Below, in pieces: positions 59,533-64,000 of a DNA stretch of 64,000 nt. The notes under the pieces were generated by a model, which saw only the letters and a list, made by a program, of their open reading frames with translations, was not told where the DNA came from and did no database searches. The DNA lies in assembly GCA_022826745.1 (NCBI GenBank), contig JAJDUI010000006.1, positions 135,015 to 199,014 of the forward strand, read 5' to 3'. Source of the DNA: Thermoanaerobaculia bacterium (lineage in GTDB: Bacteria > Acidobacteriota > Thermoanaerobaculia > Multivoradales > Multivoraceae). The translations under genes were made by a program, and so were the position numbers. The first letter of the stretch is position 1; the number at the start of each line of letters is the position of its first letter.

Positions 59533-62472
59533 ATGAAGTACGCCGTCTCCCAGACTCTCGGCCTGGCACTGGCTCTTTGCCTGGCTCCTGCGCTCGGCGC
59601 CGGGGCGAACGCGCAGGAGTTGATGCCGGACCACGACGCCTCGCGCCGGGAGCGGCTCGACTACGCCGGGGAGCGCTTCCGCACGCCGGACGGATTCGCC
59701 GTGGAATCGGCGGCCGCGGCCGGCCTCTTCGGCTCGGTCGTCAACATGACCTTCGACGCCGCGGGCAGGCCGTTGCTGGCGCTTGAGGGCGAAGGACTGG
59801 TGCTGCTCGAGGACGGCGACGGCGACGGCCTGTACGACCGGCGCATCGACTTCGCTCCCCAGGTCGAGACGGCCCATGGCCTGTACGTCATGGGCCCGGG
59901 CGACCTGCTCGTCCACGCGAACGGCCGCGGCCGGCTGGCCGAAGCGGCGGGAGTCGAGGGCAGACGCGGGAGCGGCGGCTCGGTCGACGATACCGGCCTC
60001 TACCGGCTGCGCGACACGGACGGCGATGACCTCGTCGATGACGTCGAGCGGATCGCTCCAGCGAACGGCCGGATCCAGGAGCACGGACCGCACACGATCG
60101 CCCGCGGTCCCGACGGCGGCCTCTACGTCCTCTACGGCAACTACTCGTCGCCCGAAGTCGGCCTCGCGCCGACCTCGCCGCTGCGCGAGCTGCAGGAGGA
60201 TCAACTCCTGCCGCCGATCCTCGACCCCCGGGGCCATGCGAACAGCCTGCGTGCGCCGGGGGGCACGATCTACCGCCTCGACCTGGATACCAACACCTGG
60301 GAGCGGCTCTCGGGAGGCCTGCGCAACCCCTTCGATCTGGCGATCGGCGCGGCGGGAGAGATCTTCGCCTACGAGGCGGACATGGAGTGGGACCGCGGAC
60401 TGCCCTGGTTCCGGCCCACCCGGGTCGTCCACCTGATTCCGGCGGGCGACTACGGCTGGCGCACCGGCTCGGGCAAGATCGCCTTCCACGAGATCGACAC
60501 GTTGCCCGGCGTGGTCGACCTCGGCCGCGGATCGCCGGTGGGCGTCGCCTTCTACCACCACCACGCCTACCCCGATCGCTACCAGGGCGCCTACTTCATG
60601 GGCGACTGGTCGCGGGGCCGGATCCGGGTCCTGTTCCCCGAGCGAGACGGCGCCACCTGGAGCGGGGAGGCCCACGACTTCGTCCTCGGCGAACCGCTGA
60701 ACGTGACGGATCTCGATGTCGGACCGGACGGTTTCCTCTACTTCGCGACCGGCGGCCGCGGCACGTCGGGCGGTCTCTACCGGGTGAGCCATGAGCGAGC
60801 GGGCGAGGCGGTCGCGGCCACCGGCACGGAGGCCGCGGTACGCCAGCCGATGCCCCGCTCCGGCTGGGGCAGAGAGGCGATCCGGCGCGCTCGCGGCGAG
60901 GCGGGCGCGAACTGGGCGCCGGAGCTGTGGGCGATCGTTCGCGACGCTGGAGCAGAGCCGATCGACCGCATCCGCGCACTTGAACTGCTCCAGGTGCATG
61001 GCCCGCGACCGACGCTGGAGGAAGCGGCGGCGCTCCTCGACTCGGACGCGCCGCTGGTGCGGGCGGCCGCGGCAACCCTGCTAGGCGCGCAGCCGTTCGC
61101 CCAGGCGCAGGAACCCCTGCGCGGCGCGCTCGGCGACGCCGACCCGCTGGTCGCCCGGCGCGCGGCCGAAGCCCTCGTGCGCTCGGGCCTCGATCTGCGC
61201 GCCCGGGGCATCGAGGTCGCAACCTCCGATGCCCTCTACGGCCTGCTCGACCACGAGGATCGGTTTCTCCGCTACGCGGCCCGGGAGGCGATCCAGCGCA
61301 TCCCTCATGGCTACTGGGTCGACCAGGCGTTCATGGCCTCTCCGGGGCAGCGGCCTCGCGGCTACTTCGAGGCGGCGCTGGCGATGATCTACAGCCTGGA
61401 ACACAAGATCGAGTACAACTTCCTGACGGGCAGCCTGGTCCGTGTCGCCGGCGTCGAGCTCGACGTGGAAGCCGAGCTCGACTTCCTGCGCCTGGTCGAG
61501 ATCGCCCTGATTCGCGACCCGGCTCCGGACGCTCCGGGGCGCGACGAGTTCCGGGCCGGCCTCGGTCAGGCGCTGGTCGATCGGTACCCGCACGCCGACG
61601 ACCGGACGAACCGCCAGCTCGAGCGATTGCTCGCGTACCTGCAGCCGGACGGGGCCCTGGCGAAGATGGTCGATCGCCTGGAAGACGACCGGCCGCCGGA
61701 GGAGCGGATCCACACCGCCTACTGCCTGCGCACGATGGACGGCGGCTGGACGCCGGAACTGCGCGCCCGGGTCGTGGCCTGGTTCGACGACGCCCGGGAG
61801 TTCCGGGGCGCGGCCAGCATGGAGGGCTACGTCGACGCCATCTGGAGCGACGTCCTGGACCGGTTCCCGGATGAGGACCGGACGGCGGCCGAGGAGCGGC
61901 TCGAAAGCCTGAGGGCCGAGCGGGCGCGGCGTGCCGCCGCGCTGGTCACCGAAGTCGAGGGCGACCGCCGTGGGAGGAGCGACCTCGCCCAGATGAGCTT
62001 CGAGGAGCTGGCGGAGTACCTGGAGTACGACGTGATGGCCTACGAGCGCTACAACCCCGAGCAGGGCGAGCGGGTGTTCCACCGCGCGCGCTGCTCGGCC
62101 TGTCACGTCTTCGGCGACATCGGCCGCGGCGGCGGCCCGGACCTGTCGACCGTCATCAAGCGCTTCCGCCGCCGTGAAGTCCTGGAGTCGATCATGTTCC
62201 CGTCGCGGGTCATCTCGGACCAGTACCAGGCGGTCGACGTCGAACTCGACGACGGCAGCCTGCACAGCGGGATGGTGGTCGAGGACGCGGCCGAGCGGCT
62301 GACGCTGGTCAACGCCAACGGCGACCGCCTCGACCTGGACAAGGCGCGGCTTCGAAGCCGCGAACCCTCCACGCTCTCGATCATGCCGGAGGGCCTGCTC
62401 GACACGATGACCCTGAGTGACCTGGCCAGCCTGATCCGATTCCTGGACGAGGGGGCCGACGAGGCGCCCTAG
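59533..62472 (+). CDS. PVC-type exported propeller-HEAT-cytochrome c protein
   Basis: 979 residues, signal peptide (LGLALALCLAPALGAGANA/QE). An N-terminal beta-propeller of the PQQ-dependent sugar-dehydrogenase/membrane-bound dehydrogenase type (about 45-420) has GHANSLRAPGGTIYRLDLDT, NPFDLAIGAAGEIFAYEADMEWD and YFMGDWSRGRIRVL. HEAT-like repeats follow (about 470-800). A C-terminal Planctomycete-type cytochrome domain has RARCSACHVFGDIGRGGGPDLS and SIMFPSRVISDQYQ. Domain order matches 'PVC-type heme-binding CxxCH' proteins. Likely a periplasmic sugar or alcohol dehydrogenase. Its 3' end overlaps the sulfatase by 4 bases, tail to tail. Confidence 0.9.
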   Translation: MKYAVSQTLGLALALCLAPALGAGANAQELMPDHDASRRERLDYAGERFRTPDGFAVESAAAAGLFGSVVNMTFDAAGRPLLALEGEGLVLLEDGDGDGLYDRRIDFAPQVETAHGLYVMGPGDLLVHANGRGRLAEAAGVEGRRGSGGSVDDTGLYRLRDTDGDDLVDDVERIAPANGRIQEHGPHTIARGPDGGLYVLYGNYSSPEVGLAPTSPLRELQEDQLLPPILDPRGHANSLRAPGGTIYRLDLDTNTWERLSGGLRNPFDLAIGAAGEIFAYEADMEWDRGLPWFRPTRVVHLIPAGDYGWRTGSGKIAFHEIDTLPGVVDLGRGSPVGVAFYHHHAYPDRYQGAYFMGDWSRGRIRVLFPERDGATWSGEAHDFVLGEPLNVTDLDVGPDGFLYFATGGRGTSGGLYRVSHERAGEAVAATGTEAAVRQPMPRSGWGREAIRRARGEAGANWAPELWAIVRDAGAEPIDRIRALELLQVHGPRPTLEEAAALLDSDAPLVRAAAATLLGAQPFAQAQEPLRGALGDADPLVARRAAEALVRSGLDLRARGIEVATSDALYGLLDHEDRFLRYAAREAIQRIPHGYWVDQAFMASPGQRPRGYFEAALAMIYSLEHKIEYNFLTGSLVRVAGVELDVEAELDFLRLVEIALIRDPAPDAPGRDEFRAGLGQALVDRYPHADDRTNRQLERLLAYLQPDGALAKMVDRLEDDRPPEERIHTAYCLRTMDGGWTPELRARVVAWFDDAREFRGAASMEGYVDAIWSDVLDRFPDEDRTAAEERLESLRAERARRAAALVTEVEGDRRGRSDLAQMSFEELAEYLEYDVMAYERYNPEQGERVFHRARCSACHVFGDIGRGGGPDLSTVIKRFRRREVLESIMFPSRVISDQYQAVDVELDDGSLHSGMVVEDAAERLTLVNANGDRLDLDKARLRSREPSTLSIMPEGLLDTMTLSDLASLIRFLDEGADEAP

Positions 62473-64000
62473 TCCGGCGGCGCCAGGGGTTGGGAGTCGT
62501 CGCCGCGGATCGCCTCGAGTTCCGCGGTCAGCCGCTCCACGATGTCGGGCCGGTCGAGGTAGAGGTCGTTCGTCTCGGCCGGATCGGCGACGAGTTCGTA
62601 GAGTTGTCCGGCGGCGCCGCCGGGTTCAGGGGCGAGTTGCCGTGGTTGGGTGAAGCCGCCCGAACCGAGCCCTTCGATCAGCTTCCACTTCCGGGGGGCC
62701 TCCGGGCCGTCCAGGTCGTGGGAACGGATGGCGAACATCCCGCGCGAGCTGTGGTGAATCAGCGAGTTGCGGGGCGCCTGCGCGTCCTCTTCGCCGCGGA
62801 GCAGAGCTCCGAGATCGACGCTGTCCTCGGCGGCTCCATCGGGAACCTCGGCCTGCAGGATGGAGGTCACGGTGCGGAAGACGTCGACCAGGCCGGCCAG
62901 CTCTTCACGCACCGAACCGGCCGGAAAACGGCCCGGCCAGCGGGCCAGGAAGGGGACGCGGTGGCCGCCCTCGTGGATGTCGGCCTTCTGGCCCCGCAGC
63001 GATCCGTTCGCGCGGTGTCCGGTCTCCTCGATGTCCGCTTCGATCCAGTGGGCGCCGTTGTCGCTCGTGAACAGGACCAGGGTGTTCGAGGCGAGATCGA
63101 GCGAGTCGAGAGTGTCGAGCAGGCGGCCGACGCCGGCGTCGACCTGGGCGACGAAGTCGCCGTAGACGCCGGCGCCGCTCGCGCCTTCGAACTCCGGCAG
63201 CGGCATCCAGGGCGTGTGGGGCGAGGGCAGCGGCAGGTAGAGAAAGAACGGGCGGCCGTCCCCGGCTGCGGCTCGCTGCTCCAGGTAGCGTCCGGCGCGC
63301 TCGAACAGGGTCGGCGTGACCTGGAGGAAGTCGAAGCCCGGGGCGATGTCGCCGGCGCGCCAGTAGCCGCCTCCTCCGTACCGCCGCATTGAACTGTCCT
63401 CGACCGTTTCGGTCGCCGCCTCGAACACGCCCTCGTCCTCGATGTAGAGGTACGGCTCCATGTCGAGGGAGGCGGGGATCCCGAAGTAGTGCTCGAAGCC
63501 GGCGGTGACCGGCCCCGGGCGAAGCGGGGCGTCGTAGTCGGTCCGGCCGGGCTCCCCGTCGTCGGGAGCCGGATCGGCGCCGAGTCCGAGATGCCACTTG
63601 CCGATGCCGGCGGTGGCGTAGCCGAGGGACTGGAGGAACCCTGGCAGGGTGACGCGCTCCGGTTCGAGCAGGGCGGTGGATCGCCCGTTCAGCACGCCGC
63701 GCTTCAGCCTGGAGCGCCAGGCGTAGCGGCCGGCGAGGAGCGCGTAGCGGGTCGGCGTGCAGACCGACGACGGACTGTGGGCGTCCGTCAGCCGTACGCC
63801 CTCGTTCGCGAGCCGGTCGAGGTTGGGGGTCGGGATCCGTGATTCCGGGTTGTAGGCGCCGATGTCCCCGTAGCCAAGGTCATCGGCGAGGATCAGCAGG
63901 ACGTTCGGCCGCTCGGGTTCCGGCACGTTGTCCGGTGCGGGCTCTGTCACGCAAGCCTGAAGCAGCACCGTGGCGATGGCTGCGCAGGTCGCGACGGCCA
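62469..64000 (-). CDS. Sulfatase lipoprotein (5' end beyond the window)
   Basis: At least 499 residues. Sulfatase fold: metal motif NVLLILADDLGYGD, active-site C-T-P-T-R in SSVCTPTRYALLAGR (Cys converted to formylglycine), GIGKWHLG and VLFTSDNGAHW. The frame continues upstream of the GTG at 63968 as AVATCAAIATVLLQACVTEP; this is a lipoprotein signal with lipobox LLQAC, and the codon straddling base 64000 ends in TG. So the true start is probably at 64001, just outside. Hydrolyses sulfate esters of polysaccharides outside the cell. Maturation needs FGE or anSME, not encoded here. Confidence 0.93.
   Translation of the reverse strand, partial: AVATCAAIATVLLQACVTEPAPDNVPEPERPNVLLILADDLGYGDIGAYNPESRIPTPNLDRLANEGVRLTDAHSPSSVCTPTRYALLAGRYAWRSRLKRGVLNGRSTALLEPERVTLPGFLQSLGYATAGIGKWHLGLGADPAPDDGEPGRTDYDAPLRPGPVTAGFEHYFGIPASLDMEPYLYIEDEGVFEAATETVEDSSMRRYGGGGYWRAGDIAPGFDFLQVTPTLFERAGRYLEQRAAAGDGRPFFLYLPLPSPHTPWMPLPEFEGASGAGVYGDFVAQVDAGVGRLLDTLDSLDLASNTLVLFTSDNGAHWIEADIEETGHRANGSLRGQKADIHEGGHRVPFLARWPGRFPAGSVREELAGLVDVFRTVTSILQAEVPDGAAEDSVDLGALLRGEEDAQAPRNSLIHHSSRGMFAIRSHDLDGPEAPRKWKLIEGLGSGGFTQPRQLAPEPGGAAGQLYELVADPAETNDLYLDRPDIVERLTAELEAIRGDDSQPLAPPD

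Overview
The window is about 64 kb of GC-rich bacterial chromosome (by eye well over 65% G+C). Genes are tightly packed, with many 1-4 base overlaps (ATGA, GTGA and one likely CTGA) and no gap above about 300 bases. I see no rRNA, tRNA, CRISPR array, integrase or insertion sequence. The gene set is an alternative complex III/heme-copper oxidase locus, 'Planctomycete-type' DUF1549/DUF1553 and DUF1501 proteins, PHM-like cytochromes and very large Ig-repeat secreted proteins. It fits an Acidobacteriota-like heterotroph (Thermoanaerobaculia or relatives), but no phylogenetic marker was searched, so this is inference.

Layout. 1-2.5 kb: an RND efflux pump (permease cut by the window edge, adaptor) behind a GbsR/MarR-type regulator. 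2.6-4.4 kb: a TMEM220-like membrane protein and a cytochrome c-PHM copper protein. 4.5-8.1 kb: smc. 8.2-11.1 kb: a translationally coupled pyrR-pyrB-pyrC operon. 11.1-21.6 kb: two secreted giants, a metzincin protease with Fn3 domains and a 2424-residue protein of NBR1-FW-like, He_PIG-like and Calx-beta-like repeats. 21.7-25.8 kb: an SDR, a TcuA-like flavoprotein, an M23-fold protein and a HAD hydrolase. 25.8-35.0 kb: a respiratory block with two related cupredoxin-like proteins, ActC-ActD-ActF and cytochrome oxidase subunits I, III, IV and II. No c-type heme motif occurs anywhere in this block. 35.0-39.8 kb: a GH109-type oxidoreductase/glycosidase, a glycosyltransferase, a methyltransferase, a 39-residue membrane protein and a luciferase-like monooxygenase. 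39.9-44.9 kb: a DUF1553/DUF1501 pair. 45.0-49.4 kb: a small membrane protein, an ammonium transporter, an amidohydrolase and a CmcJ/NvfI-like oxidase. 49.4-55.8 kb: a decayed DUF2235 fragment, then a tandem duplication of a large secreted putative HExxH metallopeptidase. 55.9-64 kb: a cytochrome c-PhoD-like fusion that looks catalytically dead, an alpha-carbonic anhydrase, a Tm-1-like protein, a PVC-type propeller-HEAT-cytochrome and a sulfatase cut by the window edge.

How it works together. The core is aerobic respiration: quinol is probably oxidised by an ACIII-type membrane module. Electrons may pass to the oxidase through the cupredoxin-like proteins encoded on both sides of ActCDF, because the block encodes no cytochrome c. 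Around this is a large exported machinery (proteases, Ig-repeat adhesin-like proteins, sulfatase, GH109, PVC-type cytochromes) suited to degrading complex organic matter. At least ten genes have a TAnnnT hexamer 6-9 bases before the start codon and no Shine-Dalgarno sequence, suggesting frequent leaderless transcription.
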